Positions 26,610-35,616 are shown, counted from the first letter of the stretch. The stretch: DNA of 64,000 nt from Treponema berlinense (GCF_900167025.1 NZ_FUXC01000003.1:132457-196456), one strand, 5' to 3'. Program-made: numbers and translations. The notes: generated by a model from the letters alone, not told the origin.

Positions 26610-26999
26610 TTACAGAACTGTATATTCGGTTTTCCATAGCTTGTGCAGGTTGCAATATTCGTAAGCTGCTATGATTTTTTCGTCTGGAAGAATTACAAAT
26701 TCGGCTTCAGGCTTGTCTCCCGGATTTAGCATTTTCTGCTGAATTCCCTTGTCTGTCTGAAGAAGAATCCATTCGATGTAGTGTTCTGGAAGCGAAGGAT
26801 GGAGAGTTTCTCCGACTGTTACTGTGATTTTCTGTTTGTCGGCGGTTATAACCGGAAGGTGTTTTTCTTTTGCACCGTCTGTTGTTCCTGGGATAAGCGG
26901 TTTCATAGGTTGTCCACAACATATTGTTTCGACCCCAGAATCTTTTACGATTGAGATGATTTTGCCGCAATGCGGACAATAAAAGAATTTCAACTGCAT
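26610..26999 (-). CDS. dfx: Superoxide reductase (two-centre desulfoferrodoxin)
   Basis: The 129-residue protein reduces superoxide to peroxide without making oxygen and protects anaerobes from air. The N-terminal desulforedoxin centre is complete: Cys8, Cys11, Cys27, Cys28. The catalytic iron site has His47 (EKH), His67, His73, Cys116 and His119, the usual four-His-one-Cys set, with the EKH lysine. As I recall, the T. pallidum protein lacks part of the first centre; this one keeps all four Cys. A good Shine-Dalgarno, AGGAGG, lies upstream. It is transcribed alone and ends at its own terminator. Confidence 0.93.
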   Translation of the reverse strand: MQLKFFYCPHCGKIISIVKDSGVETICCGQPMKPLIPGTTDGAKEKHLPVITADKQKITVTVGETLHPSLPEHYIEWILLQTDKGIQQKMLNPGDKPEAEFVILPDEKIIAAYEYCNLHKLWKTEYTVL

Positions 27000-27103
27000 T
27001 TTTTACCTCCTGATAAAAGTATCCTTTATTCAAGAATAACACGTAAAAAAAAAAATAGTGAAAGAATTTTTTTAATTTTTTTTTAGAATTTGTTAAAAAA
27101 AAT

Positions 27104-27109
27104 TTGACA
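27104..27109 (+). promoter_or_regulatory. -35 box of the TRAP operon
   Basis: A perfect TTGACA lies 83 bp before dctP. The matching -10 is unclear (TACACAAT near 27125-27132). The inverted repeat at 27140-27161 would then lie at the start of the transcript, where a repressor could block. Confidence 0.4.
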
Positions 27110-27139
27110 AAAAGGTATAAAGGCTACACAATGATATTA

Positions 27140-27161
27140 ACTAATATTTTAGTATATTAGT
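27140..27161. promoter_or_regulatory. Operator-like inverted repeat upstream of dctP
   Basis: ACTAATAT, six bases, ATATTAGT is a perfect 8-bp inverted repeat. On the reverse strand the spacer reads ACTAAA, identical to the spacer of the palindrome at 28240-28261. The two 22-bp sites match at 20 positions in opposite orientation. It lies 12 bp before the dctP Shine-Dalgarno. The GntR regulator encoded in the operon is the obvious candidate to bind it. Confidence 0.65.
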
Positions 27162-27186
27162 GATAAGATTTTTGGAGGAATTCGAT

Positions 27187-28176
27187 ATGAAAAAAACTTT
27201 AGTTGCTGCAACTTGCGCTTTGCTTGCTGCTGGATTGGCTTTGACAGGATGTAAAGAAAAGAAAGCCGAAAAAATGGTTCTCCGTTATGCAGAAAACCAG
27301 GCTCAGGATTATCCGACAACAAAGGCTGCGTACAAATTTGCTGAACTTGTAGAACAGAAGACAAACGGAAGAATTCACATTGATGTTTATCATGGCGGAC
27401 AGTTGGGTGATGAAAAGGCTGTAATTGAACAGCTTCAGTTTGGCGCTATTGACTTTACACGTGTTTCTATTTCGCCGTTGAGTGAATTTGAAAAATCGCT
27501 CAATGTTCTTCAGCTTCCATATCTTTATAAAGATGCTGCTCAGATGTGGCGCGTTCTTGACGGCTCAATCGGAGAAAAATTCCTTAACTCAATGGACAAG
27601 AACAACTTGATCGGTCTTTCTTGGTTTGATGCCGGCGCCCGTAACTTCTACGATTCAAAACGCCCTATTACAAAACTCAGCGATATGAAAGGTCTTAAGA
27701 TTCGTGTTCAGGAATCTCAGCTTATGATGGGAATGGTTGCCGCTCTTGGTGCAAGCGCTACTCCTATGGCTTACGGCGAAGTTTATTCTGGACTTCAGAC
27801 TGGCGTAATCGACGGTGCAGAAAACAACTGGCCTTCATACGACTCAGTTTCTCACTACGAAGTAGCAAAATACTACGTTCTTGATGAACATACCCGCGTT
27901 CCAGAAATGCAGCTTGTTTCTAAGCTTACATGGGACAAATTCTCTGATTCTGACAAGGCGATTATCAAGGAATGTGCTAAAGAATCTGCAAAACTTGAAC
28001 GTGAGCTTTGGGCTGCTAAAGAAAAGGTTTCTGAAGAAAAAGTTCGTGCAGCAGGCTGTACAATCACAGAACTTGAACCTGGAGAAAAAGAAAAATTCCA
28101 GGCTGCAATGGCTCCGTTGTATGCACAGTTTGGCGCTGGTTACGAAGATGTAATCAAAAACATTCAGGCTCAGTAA
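27187..28176 (+). CDS. dctP: TRAP transporter solute-binding lipoprotein
   Basis: The 329-residue precursor has a lipobox (LALTGC) and should be a lipid-anchored periplasmic binding protein. It shows DctP-family features: the GGQLGDEKAVIEQLQFGAID region, the conserved Arg segment GLKIRVQES, and GVIDGAENNWPSY. The neighbouring uxuA and uxuB suggest the ligand is a hexuronate such as glucuronate or galacturonate (inferred). ATG 27187 has GGAGGA (27174-27179) upstream; the longer frame from 27160 begins in the operator. Confidence 0.9.
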   Translation: MKKTLVAATCALLAAGLALTGCKEKKAEKMVLRYAENQAQDYPTTKAAYKFAELVEQKTNGRIHIDVYHGGQLGDEKAVIEQLQFGAIDFTRVSISPLSEFEKSLNVLQLPYLYKDAAQMWRVLDGSIGEKFLNSMDKNNLIGLSWFDAGARNFYDSKRPITKLSDMKGLKIRVQESQLMMGMVAALGASATPMAYGEVYSGLQTGVIDGAENNWPSYDSVSHYEVAKYYVLDEHTRVPEMQLVSKLTWDKFSDSDKAIIKECAKESAKLERELWAAKEKVSEEKVRAAGCTITELEPGEKEKFQAAMAPLYAQFGAGYEDVIKNIQAQ

Positions 28177-28207
28177 TTTATAATTGAATAACGGCAGGTT
28201 TTGCCAG

Positions 28208-28228
28208 AAAGGCGGACTTGCCTTTTTT
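28208..28228 (+). terminator. Short hairpin with T tract between dctP and dctQ
   Basis: AAAGGC (28208-28213) pairs with GCCTTT (28220-28225) and six T begin within the stem. Such partial terminators after binding-protein genes usually make the binding protein more abundant than the permease. Confidence 0.55.
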
Positions 28229-28238
28229 GGACTTTTTT

Positions 28239-28262
28239 GACTGATATACTAAAATATCAGTC
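28239..28262. promoter_or_regulatory. Operator-like inverted repeat upstream of dctQ
   Basis: GACTGATAT, spacer ACTAAA, ATATCAGTC is a perfect 9-bp inverted repeat. Arms and spacer match the dctP site at 20 of 22 positions when one is reversed. It lies 22 bp before the dctQ ATG. It includes TATACT (28245-28250), which could also act as a -10 box of an internal promoter, although no good -35 precedes it. Confidence 0.65.
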
Positions 28263-28284
28263 AGGTTTTGAAAAAGGTTTTATT

Positions 28285-28950
28285 ATGGTTTCAATTGTTG
28301 AAAAAATAAAGAATTTTTTTGCTTCTGCTCCGGCTGAAATTTGCAAACCTGGATACAACGTTCTTGAAAAAATAGTTTCGGGCATAACTTTTGTTTTTGA
28401 TTGCATTTACAGAGTTCTGCTTGAATTTGCAAAACTTGTTATCCTCGTAATTGTAATCATTGTAAGCTGCCAGGTTTTTGGACGACTTGTGCTCCATAAG
28501 TCGATTATGTGGTCAGAAGAAGTTGCTCTTCTTTTGATGGTTTGGACAGCATTTATTGCAATGGCAATTGGTGTTGAAAAAGAGCTTCATATTGCCATCA
28601 CGCTGTTTTTTGCTATGTTTCCAAAAAAAGTTCAGTTTGTTATTTCTAAAGTAAACACTTTGGCAACAATTTTCTTTGGATATATTCTTCTTTTTTATGG
28701 AATAAAACTTGTAAAGATGACCTGGGCAAGTACTTTGCCTGCAACACAATGGCCGGCTGGAACTGCTTACTGCATGATGCCTGTTGCCGGAATCTTTATT
28801 ATCTATTTTGCGCTTACAGATTTATTCGGTTTAAAAAAGTATCGCCATTCGATTATTGAAGGCAAAGAAGCTTCTGGCGGAAAAACCGACCAGCAGATTA
28901 TTGAAGAAATGCGTGCCGGCAACACAATTGGAGGTGAGACAAATGTATGA
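28285..28950 (+). CDS. dctQ: TRAP transporter small permease
   Basis: This 221-residue protein has four membrane helices. The family motif region covers VFGRLVLHKSIMWSEEVALLL, followed by FIAMAIGVEKELHIAITLFF. In TRAP systems DctQ pairs with DctM. Residues about 1-45 form an unusually long polar N-terminus. ATG 28285 is the first sensible start; the upstream part of the frame reads through the intergenic palindrome. It overlaps dctM by 8 nt. Confidence 0.88.
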   Translation: MVSIVEKIKNFFASAPAEICKPGYNVLEKIVSGITFVFDCIYRVLLEFAKLVILVIVIIVSCQVFGRLVLHKSIMWSEEVALLLMVWTAFIAMAIGVEKELHIAITLFFAMFPKKVQFVISKVNTLATIFFGYILLFYGIKLVKMTWASTLPATQWPAGTAYCMMPVAGIFIIYFALTDLFGLKKYRHSIIEGKEASGGKTDQQIIEEMRAGNTIGGETNV

Positions 28951-30247
28951 TCCAACAGTAGCTATCTGGCTTTTGCTCGGAACTTTTGTTCTGTTTATTT
29001 TGATAAAAATGCCTGTAACATTTGCTCTTGCCGTTTCATCGTGCATTACGCTTGTTTACGTTCACATCCCTCTTATGGCATTTATTCAGCAGATGGGAAA
29101 AAGTATTAACTCGTTCAGTTTGATGGCGATTCCGTTCTTTATTCTTTCAGGCGAAATTATGGGTGCCGGTGGAATTTCTGACCGTCTTTTGCAGGCTGCA
29201 AATGCGATTGTAGGACGTTTCCGAGGCGGACTCTCATACGTGAACGTTTTGGCATCAATGTTCTTTGGACATCTTTCAGGCTCGGCTGTAGCAGATGTTT
29301 CTTCTCTCGGCTCAATTGAGATTCCAATGATGGTAAAAGGAGGCTACGACAGGGATTTTTCTGTAGCGGTTACCGTTGCAACTTCTTGTCAGGGCGTTTT
29401 GATTCCTCCAAGCCATAATATGATTATTTATTCTGTTGCTGCCGGCGGAGTTTCTGTAGGCGCGCTCTTTATGGCAGGTCTTGTGCCAGGAATTACTCTC
29501 GGAATTATCTTCCTCGTCGTATGTGCGGTTATGAGTATTGTCCGCCACTATCCAAAAGGTGAGGCAATCGGTTTTAAACAGGCTGTAAAAATTTGTCTTG
29601 ATGCAATTCTTGCTTTGTTTACCGCTGTAATTATTTTGGTTGGTGTAACAGCAGGCTGGTTTACTGCGACGGAATCTGCGGCGATTGCATGTATTTACTC
29701 ATTCATAATTTCGGTTTTTGTTTATAAAGAATTGAAACTTTCAATGATTCCGAAACTTTTGATGAACACTGTAAAAACTTTGGCAATGGTATTCTCTTTG
29801 ATTGCGGCTGCCGGCGGATTCGGTTACCTTTTGGCTTTGCTTAAAGTTCCGACAATCATTACTACAGCTCTTCTTTCAATCAGCCAAAATAAGGTTGTTC
29901 TTCTGCTTTTGATTAACTTAATGCTGCTTCTTCTTGGCTGTATTATGGATATGGCTCCGCTTATTTTGATTGTAACTCCGATTATTGCGCCTGTTGTTCA
30001 TAACGTTGCAGGAATGAGCCTTGTTCAGTTTGGTGTAATGCTTATCTTTAACCTTGCAATCGGACTTTGTACACCTCCTGTTGGTTCTGCGCTGTTTGTC
30101 GGCTGCGGTGTTGGAAAAATCAGCATTGAAAAAACAACAAAGGCTATGCTTCCGTTCTATTTGACGATGATTGCAGGTCTTTTGCTTGTAACTTTCGTAC
30201 CTGATGTTTCTCTCTTCCTGCCAAAGCTTTTAGGATACGCGGTGTGA
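28943..30247 (+). CDS. dctM: TRAP transporter large permease
   Basis: The 434-residue protein has about twelve membrane helices and typical DctM segments: MAIPFFILSGEIMGAGGIS, SGSAVADVSSLGSIEIPMM, GLCTPPVGSALFVGCGVG. It is the sodium-driven channel of the transporter. ATG 28943 has GGAGGTG directly upstream and overlaps the dctQ end, which supports this start over the frame at 28856. Confidence 0.92.
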   Translation: MYDPTVAIWLLLGTFVLFILIKMPVTFALAVSSCITLVYVHIPLMAFIQQMGKSINSFSLMAIPFFILSGEIMGAGGISDRLLQAANAIVGRFRGGLSYVNVLASMFFGHLSGSAVADVSSLGSIEIPMMVKGGYDRDFSVAVTVATSCQGVLIPPSHNMIIYSVAAGGVSVGALFMAGLVPGITLGIIFLVVCAVMSIVRHYPKGEAIGFKQAVKICLDAILALFTAVIILVGVTAGWFTATESAAIACIYSFIISVFVYKELKLSMIPKLLMNTVKTLAMVFSLIAAAGGFGYLLALLKVPTIITTALLSISQNKVVLLLLINLMLLLLGCIMDMAPLILIVTPIIAPVVHNVAGMSLVQFGVMLIFNLAIGLCTPPVGSALFVGCGVGKISIEKTTKAMLPFYLTMIAGLLLVTFVPDVSLFLPKLLGYAV

Positions 30248-30316
30248 GTTTTTCTGGTTGCCTTGATTTTTGAGGCGACCTAAAAAAATGAGAAATTTTT
30301 TGACGGAGAATTTTTT

Positions 30317-31387
30317 ATGGAAATGACTTTAAGATGGTACGGACCTGGTTTTGATTCCGTAACATTGGAACAGATAAGACAGATTCCTGGCGTAAAGGGC
30401 GTAATTACAACTTTGTATGATTTACCAGCCGGTGAAGAATGGACTGGTGAGCGTATAAAAGGTCTTAAAGAAATTGTCGAAAAAGCCGGATTAAAAATAT
30501 CTGGGATCGAAAGCGTAAATATTCACGATGCAATAAAAATTGGAAGTGCAGACCGCGACAAATACATTGAAAATTATATTAAATCGCTTGCCGCCCTTGG
30601 TGAAGAAGATATCCACATGGTCTGCTACAATTTTATGCCGATTTTTGACTGGACACGCACTGATCTTGCAAAAATGCGTCCAGACGGTTCGACAGTTCTT
30701 GCATATGATCAGAAAGTTGTGGATTCGATTGACCCGCAGACATTTTTTAACAAGACAACTGACAATTCAAACGGTTTTGTTATGCCTGGCTGGGAACCAG
30801 AACGTCTTTCAAAAGTAAAAGAGCTTTTTGAAGCCTATAAAGATGTTACTGCCGAAAAACTTTTTGAAAACCTGGTTTATTTTTTGAAGGCGATTGGACC
30901 TGTCTGCGAAAAATACGATATGAAGATGGCAATCCATCCGGACGATCCTGCATGGCCTGTTTTTGGACTTCCGCGCATTATTACAGGAAAAGAATCGATT
31001 CTAAAAATGCTTAAGGCTGTTGATAAGGAATACAACGGTCTGACTTTCTGTATGGGAAGCTTGGGAACTAATCCTAAAAACAATTTGCCGGAAATTATGC
31101 GTGCTTGCAAAGGAAGAATCCATTTTGCGCATGTAAGAAACCTGCATCATTTTGCACCTGGAGTTTTTGAGGAAGCCGCTCATCTTTCTTCTGACGGAAG
31201 CTTTGACATGTACGAAGCAGTAAAAACTCTTTACGAAATTGGTTTTGACGGACCTGTTAGACCGGATCATGGCCGTACAATCTGGGGTGAAAAATGCATG
31301 CCGGGCTATGGACTTTATGACCGTGCGCTCGGAGCAATGTACATTCAGGGATTGTGGGAAGCTGTGGAAAAATCGCAGAAAAAATAG
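30317..31387 (+). CDS. uxuA: Mannonate dehydratase
   Basis: The 356-residue enzyme (EC 4.2.1.8) dehydrates D-mannonate to 2-keto-3-deoxygluconate. The start MEMTLRWYGPGFDSVTLEQI and the segments KISGIESVNIHDAIK, MVCYNFMPIFDWTRTDL and MAIHPDDPAWPVFGLPRI are characteristic of UxuA, including metal-binding His, Asp and Cys residues. It follows dctM and has GGAGA upstream. It shares the operon with the transporter and, after a repeat island, with the regulator and uxuB. Confidence 0.95.
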   Translation: MEMTLRWYGPGFDSVTLEQIRQIPGVKGVITTLYDLPAGEEWTGERIKGLKEIVEKAGLKISGIESVNIHDAIKIGSADRDKYIENYIKSLAALGEEDIHMVCYNFMPIFDWTRTDLAKMRPDGSTVLAYDQKVVDSIDPQTFFNKTTDNSNGFVMPGWEPERLSKVKELFEAYKDVTAEKLFENLVYFLKAIGPVCEKYDMKMAIHPDDPAWPVFGLPRIITGKESILKMLKAVDKEYNGLTFCMGSLGTNPKNNLPEIMRACKGRIHFAHVRNLHHFAPGVFEEAAHLSSDGSFDMYEAVKTLYEIGFDGPVRPDHGRTIWGEKCMPGYGLYDRALGAMYIQGLWEAVEKSQKK

Positions 31388-31402
31388 CGGAAGCTATCTA
31401 AA

Positions 31403-31557
31403 GCACACGTCCTGCCTGCGGCAGTGGATGGGAGCCACGCGAAGCGTTCAAAACTGGTGGCGGTTTTACTGCCGCCAGTTTTGAATGTAGCGGATAGCGT
31501 AATGGCGGACAGCCCGGTTTTTGTGCAGTGGAACGGAACAAAAAGCCGCCCGAATCT
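31403..31557. repeat. GC-rich hairpin island between uxuA and the GntR gene
   Basis: It contains CCTGC/GCAGTGG, GGATGGGAGCCACGC, and a very long perfect hairpin whose arms TTCAAAACTGG and CCAGTTTTGAA surround GGCGG...CCGCC (about 31447-31486). Then follow TAGCGTAATGGCGGACAGCCCGG and TTTTTGT/ACAAAAA before GCCGCCC. The motif order matches the islands at 41557 and (reversed) 56722. It interrupts the uronate operon without a clear terminator. Confidence 0.7.
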
Positions 31558-31592
31558 GAAAAAAAATTGTGCTGTATTTTTTGGAGAATACT

Positions 31593-32264
31593 ATGAAAAA
31601 GCAAGAGAGTTCTGTTTACGAAGTATTGAGAGAAAAAATCCTTAGTTTGGAGTTAAAACCGGGACAGGAACTGAATATAAATCAGCTTGCAAAAGAAATG
31701 GATGTTTCTCGTTCTCCAATCCGCGATGCTCTTTTAAGGCTTTCTCTTGATAAACTGGTTGATGTTTTTCCTCAAAAAGGGACTCGTGTTGCTTTTTTGG
31801 ACAAAGATATTATCAAGCAGGAAAGATTTTTGCGTATTACTCTTGAACTTGGCGTTCTAAAAGTGTTTATGAAAAGTCTTGACGAAAATAAACGGAAAAT
31901 CTGCGCTACAAAATCGCAGGCGATTCTTCTTGAACAGCATGCGAGTCTTCTGGATGGAAATAAAAAAGCTTTTATGCAAAAAGACGATGAACTGCATTAC
32001 TTTTTTTATTCGGAAACGAAAAATGAATGGCTTTGGAAGGTTCTTGATTCGCACACAGGAAACGACCATCGCATAAGGGTTTTGAGTTACAATGCCGACA
32101 GAATTGCGAACAGCGTTGAAAAAGAGCATATTGAGCTTGTCAAGGCGATTGAAAACGGAGATACGGAACTTGCCAGCAGAGTTGATGAAGAGCATATGCA
32201 GGTTCTTTCTGATTTGCTTGAAGATATGAATAAAAATTATCCTGAATATTTTAGCGTTAGTTGA
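31593..32264 (+). CDS. GntR-family (FadR/FCD) regulator of the uronate operon
   Basis: This 223-residue protein has an N-terminal winged helix (INQLAKEMDVSRSPIRDALL, then VFPQKGTRVAF) and a C-terminal all-helical FCD ligand domain with ELHYFF and GNDHRIR, likely metal or ligand positions. Its location between uxuA and uxuB suggests it senses a uronate intermediate, like UxuR/ExuR. The two near-identical palindromes at 27140 and 28239 are its likely operators (inferred). ATG 31593 has GGAGAA upstream. Confidence 0.85.
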   Translation: MKKQESSVYEVLREKILSLELKPGQELNINQLAKEMDVSRSPIRDALLRLSLDKLVDVFPQKGTRVAFLDKDIIKQERFLRITLELGVLKVFMKSLDENKRKICATKSQAILLEQHASLLDGNKKAFMQKDDELHYFFYSETKNEWLWKVLDSHTGNDHRIRVLSYNADRIANSVEKEHIELVKAIENGDTELASRVDEEHMQVLSDLLEDMNKNYPEYFSVS

Positions 32265-32396
32265 TTTTTTTGCGAAAATTGAAATTTTGAAAAAATAAAG
32301 ACAAAAAAAGTAAAAACGAGAAAAAAACAGACTGTTAGTCGGACAGTTGAAAATAAGAGGCGGAATTTGCCGCAAATATTTTTGGAGGATTATTTT

Positions 32397-34013
32397 ATGA
32401 AACTGAACTTAAACGAAATTAAAGACGGTTCAAAATGGAACGGCTACAAACTGCCGGAATTCGACCCGAAAGAAATTGCAGAAAATACAAGAAAAAATCC
32501 GGAGTGGATTCACTTTGGAGCAGGAAATATCTTTAGAATTTTTCCTGCGGCCTTGGCTCAAAAACTTTTGAACAAAGGTTTGATGAATACTGGAATTATT
32601 GCCGGCGAATGTCACGATCCTGAAATTGTTGAAAAACTTTTTAAGCCGCATGACAATTTGACTCTCGGAGTTACACTAAAAGCCGACGGTTCCATCGAAA
32701 AAGAAATCATTGCTTCTGTCGTTGATTCTGTCTGTGTTTATCCTGAATTTAAGAATGACTGGGCGACTGTGCTTGCGGCATTTAAAAATCCAAGCCTAAA
32801 AATGCTTTCGTTTACGATTACAGAAAAAGGTTATGCGGTTACTTCTCCGGACGGAAAATTGCTCGGACAGTATGAGCATGATTTTGCCAATCCGCCTGAA
32901 AAAGCAGAAATGTTCTTGTCTAAACTTACAGGTCTTTTGCTGGAACGCTTTAATGCCGGAAAACTTCCTCTTGCTTTGGTTTCTATGGACAACTGTTCTC
33001 ACAACGGAGAAAAACTTTCGGCTGCTGTTTTTAAAATTGCAGAGAACTGGCAGAAAAACGGTTTTGTTCCTTCTGAATTTGTCGATTACCTGAAAGATGA
33101 AACAAAAATTGCGTTCCCATGGACAATGATTGATAAAATTACGCCTCGTCCAAACAATGCTGTTGCCGAAATGCTTAAAAAAGACGGTTTTGAAGAAACT
33201 GAGCTGATTGTAACTTCAAAAAATACTTACTGCGCAACTTTTGTAAATGCCGAAGAAACTCAGTATCTTGTAATAGAAGACAAATTTCCTAATGGCCGTC
33301 TGCCTTTGGATAAGGCCGGAGTTTATTTTACAGACCGCGAAACTGTAAATAAAGTCGAAAAGATGAAAGTCTGCACCTGTCTGAATCCTCTGCACACCGC
33401 TCTTGCTCTTTCCGGCTGCCTTTTGGGATTCGGTTTGATTTGCGATGAAATGAAAGACAAGGACCTTAAAAAAATGGTCGAAATTTTGGGCTATAAAGAA
33501 GGATTGCCTGTTGTTGTTGATCCAAAAATTATAAAACCGAAGACCTTTATTGATGAAGTAATTGAAAAACGCTTGCCAAATCCGTTTATGCCAGATACTC
33601 CGCAGAGAATTGCAACTGATACTTCACAAAAACTTTCGATTCGCTTTGGAGAAACTGTAAAAGCATATCTTGCAAATCCAGAACTTGATGTAAAAACTCT
33701 GAAAATTTTGCCTATGGTTTTTGCGCTCTGGCTCCGCTATCTTCTGGGAATTGATGATAATGGAAAAGAATTTGAACTTTCTCCAGATCCGCTTCTTCCA
33801 GATGTAAAAAATGAACTTGCAGGAATTGTAATCGGCAAAAATGATGAATCTGAAGTTGAAGAAAAAATCAAAAAACTGTTAAAAAATGAAAAGATTTTTG
33901 GTTTTGACGTTGTTTCTTCTGAGTTGTACGGAAAAGTAAAATCTTACTTTATGGAAATGATAAGTGCAAACGGAAAAGTCCGCGAAGTGATTTCTCGCGC
34001 GGTTGAAAACTAA
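32397..34013 (+). CDS. uxuB: Fructuronate reductase (D-mannonate oxidoreductase)
   Basis: The 538-residue enzyme belongs to the mannitol-dehydrogenase family. It has the Rossmann motif FGAGNIFRIF near residue 41 and AFPWTMIDKITPRP. The catalytic Lys region is KMKVCTCLNPLHTALAL. It interconverts fructuronate and mannonate with NAD(H) (EC 1.1.1.57). The altronate enzyme UxaB is similar, but uxuA in the operon favours UxuB. ATG 32397 has GGAGGA upstream. Between it and the regulator lies ACTGT...ACAGT (32332-32348), a weak palindrome that may be a further operator. Confidence 0.85.
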   Translation: MKLNLNEIKDGSKWNGYKLPEFDPKEIAENTRKNPEWIHFGAGNIFRIFPAALAQKLLNKGLMNTGIIAGECHDPEIVEKLFKPHDNLTLGVTLKADGSIEKEIIASVVDSVCVYPEFKNDWATVLAAFKNPSLKMLSFTITEKGYAVTSPDGKLLGQYEHDFANPPEKAEMFLSKLTGLLLERFNAGKLPLALVSMDNCSHNGEKLSAAVFKIAENWQKNGFVPSEFVDYLKDETKIAFPWTMIDKITPRPNNAVAEMLKKDGFEETELIVTSKNTYCATFVNAEETQYLVIEDKFPNGRLPLDKAGVYFTDRETVNKVEKMKVCTCLNPLHTALALSGCLLGFGLICDEMKDKDLKKMVEILGYKEGLPVVVDPKIIKPKTFIDEVIEKRLPNPFMPDTPQRIATDTSQKLSIRFGETVKAYLANPELDVKTLKILPMVFALWLRYLLGIDDNGKEFELSPDPLLPDVKNELAGIVIGKNDESEVEEKIKKLLKNEKIFGFDVVSSELYGKVKSYFMEMISANGKVREVISRAVEN

Positions 34014-34030
34014 AACTCTTTTTGCAAAAC

Positions 34031-34075
34031 AAAAGGCTATGCGGAAGGTTTTAAACTTATCGCATAGCCTTTTTT
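34031..34075. terminator. Bidirectional terminator between uxuB and glyA
   Basis: AAAAGGCTATGCG (34031-34043) pairs with CGCATAGCCTTTT (34061-34073), giving T tracts on both strands. It ends the uronate operon on the plus strand and glyA on the minus strand. Confidence 0.92.
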
Positions 34076-34103
34076 ATTTGCAGTTAATTCAATTTTTAGT
34101 GAA

Positions 34104-35603
34104 TTATTTTACAAATTCTTTCTTTAAGAAGTCCAAGTCGAGTTCTGGATAGAGAACAAATTTGCTCAAAAGTGCCTGAACGCGTTTTGAAGCGGCTTCT
34201 TTTACGCTTTCGTCCATCACAATCTTGAGTTTTGCAGGTTTTCCGTCTTTTGTTACGCCTGGTTTTGTTCCTTTAAGAACCATGTCGATGATGGCTGCAA
34301 CTTCGTCCATTTCTGACTCTTTCATGCCAAGTGTTGTGAGGGCAGGAGTTCCGAGACGGAGACCAGAAGTGTACCATGCGCCGTTTTTGTCGTAAGGAAG
34401 AGCGTTTGCATTTGTTGTTACGCCGGCCTGGAAAAGTGCCGCTTCTGCCTGTTTTCCTGTAAGACCATAAGAAGTAATGTCTGCAAGCATGAGGTGGTTG
34501 TCAGTTCCGTTTGTCTGAAGGTGGATGCCGAGGTTCTGGAGTGCTTTTGCAAGTGCCTGCGCGTTTTTAACAACCTGATGTGCATAGTCCTGATAAGCTT
34601 TAGAATTTGCTTCTTTGAGGGCGATTGCTTTTGCCGCCATTACATGTGGAAGTGGTCCGCCCAATACCATTGGACAGCCTTTGTTTACGTAATCTTCAAA
34701 TTCTTTTTTGCAGAGAATCATAGCGCCGCGTGGTCCGCGCAAAGTTTTGTGTGTTGTTGTTGTAACAATGTCTGCCCATTTTACAGGATCAAAATCGCCT
34801 GTGAATACTTTTCCTGCAACAAGACCTGCAAAGTGAGCCATATCTACCATCAAAACTGCTCCGCACTTGTCTGCAATTTCGCGGAAGCGCTTGAAGTTGA
34901 TTGCGCGGGGATAAGCTGAATAACCTGTCAAAAGAATGAGAGGTTTTACTTCCATTGCCTGTTTTTCGATTGCATCGTAATCGAGGAGACCTGTTTCTTT
35001 GTCTACTCCGTATGGATGGCTTTCGAACATGCGGGCAGAAATGTTCATTTTGTAACCGTGGGTAAGGTGTCCGCCACAAGAGTAGTCAAGACCCATGAGG
35101 CGCTGATTTCCAAAGCGGTGACGGAGTTCGTCAAACTGTTCTGCAGTGAGGTCGTTTAAAGATTTTACGCCAAGTTCCTGCAAAGTTGGAGTTTCTACTT
35201 TTGCAGAAAGAATTGCCCAGTAAGCAACAAGGTTTGTATCTGCGCCAGAGTGTGGCTGAACGTAAGCGTAGTCCGCACCAAAAAGTTCTTCTGCTTCATG
35301 TGCCGCTGTGTTTTCTACGGCATCAACGTTTACACAACCGCCGTAATATCTGTGTTCCGGGTAGCCTTCGGCATATTTATCTGTAAGAAGATTGCCCATT
35401 GCTGCCTGTGTTGCGAGAGAACTGTAGTTTTCTGAAGCAATCAATTTTAAGTGGCTGCGCTGATTTTCGATTTCGTTTACAACGTCTGCAGCGATTGAAG
35501 GATTTACAGATGCAACCTGCTGAAGGTTTGCAACGTAAGCTGTCATTGCAACGTTTGGTTTTCCGTTACAAGAAGAAAGATAGTTTTCCAATGGTGTAGC
35601 CAT
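34104..35603 (-). CDS. glyA: Serine hydroxymethyltransferase (long form)
   Basis: The 499-residue PLP enzyme converts serine and tetrahydrofolate to glycine and methylene-tetrahydrofolate. It shows LKLIASENYSS, YAEGYPEHRYYGG, LMVDMAHFAGLVAG and the PLP lysine in TTTTHKTLRGPRGAM. It is 70-80 residues longer than the usual SHMT, with an N-terminal extension of about 45 residues and an insertion before LMGLDYSCGGHLTHG. ATG 35603 has GGGAGC upstream; the longer frame reads into the leader hairpin. A hairpin with seven U lies between promoter and ribosome-binding site, so attenuation is likely. Confidence 0.93.
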   Translation of the reverse strand: MATPLENYLSSCNGKPNVAMTAYVANLQQVASVNPSIAADVVNEIENQRSHLKLIASENYSSLATQAAMGNLLTDKYAEGYPEHRYYGGCVNVDAVENTAAHEAEELFGADYAYVQPHSGADTNLVAYWAILSAKVETPTLQELGVKSLNDLTAEQFDELRHRFGNQRLMGLDYSCGGHLTHGYKMNISARMFESHPYGVDKETGLLDYDAIEKQAMEVKPLILLTGYSAYPRAINFKRFREIADKCGAVLMVDMAHFAGLVAGKVFTGDFDPVKWADIVTTTTHKTLRGPRGAMILCKKEFEDYVNKGCPMVLGGPLPHVMAAKAIALKEANSKAYQDYAHQVVKNAQALAKALQNLGIHLQTNGTDNHLMLADITSYGLTGKQAEAALFQAGVTTNANALPYDKNGAWYTSGLRLGTPALTTLGMKESEMDEVAAIIDMVLKGTKPGVTKDGKPAKLKIVMDESVKEAASKRVQALLSKFVLYPELDLDFLKKEFVK

Positions 35604-35616
35604 TTTTCGCTCCCAT

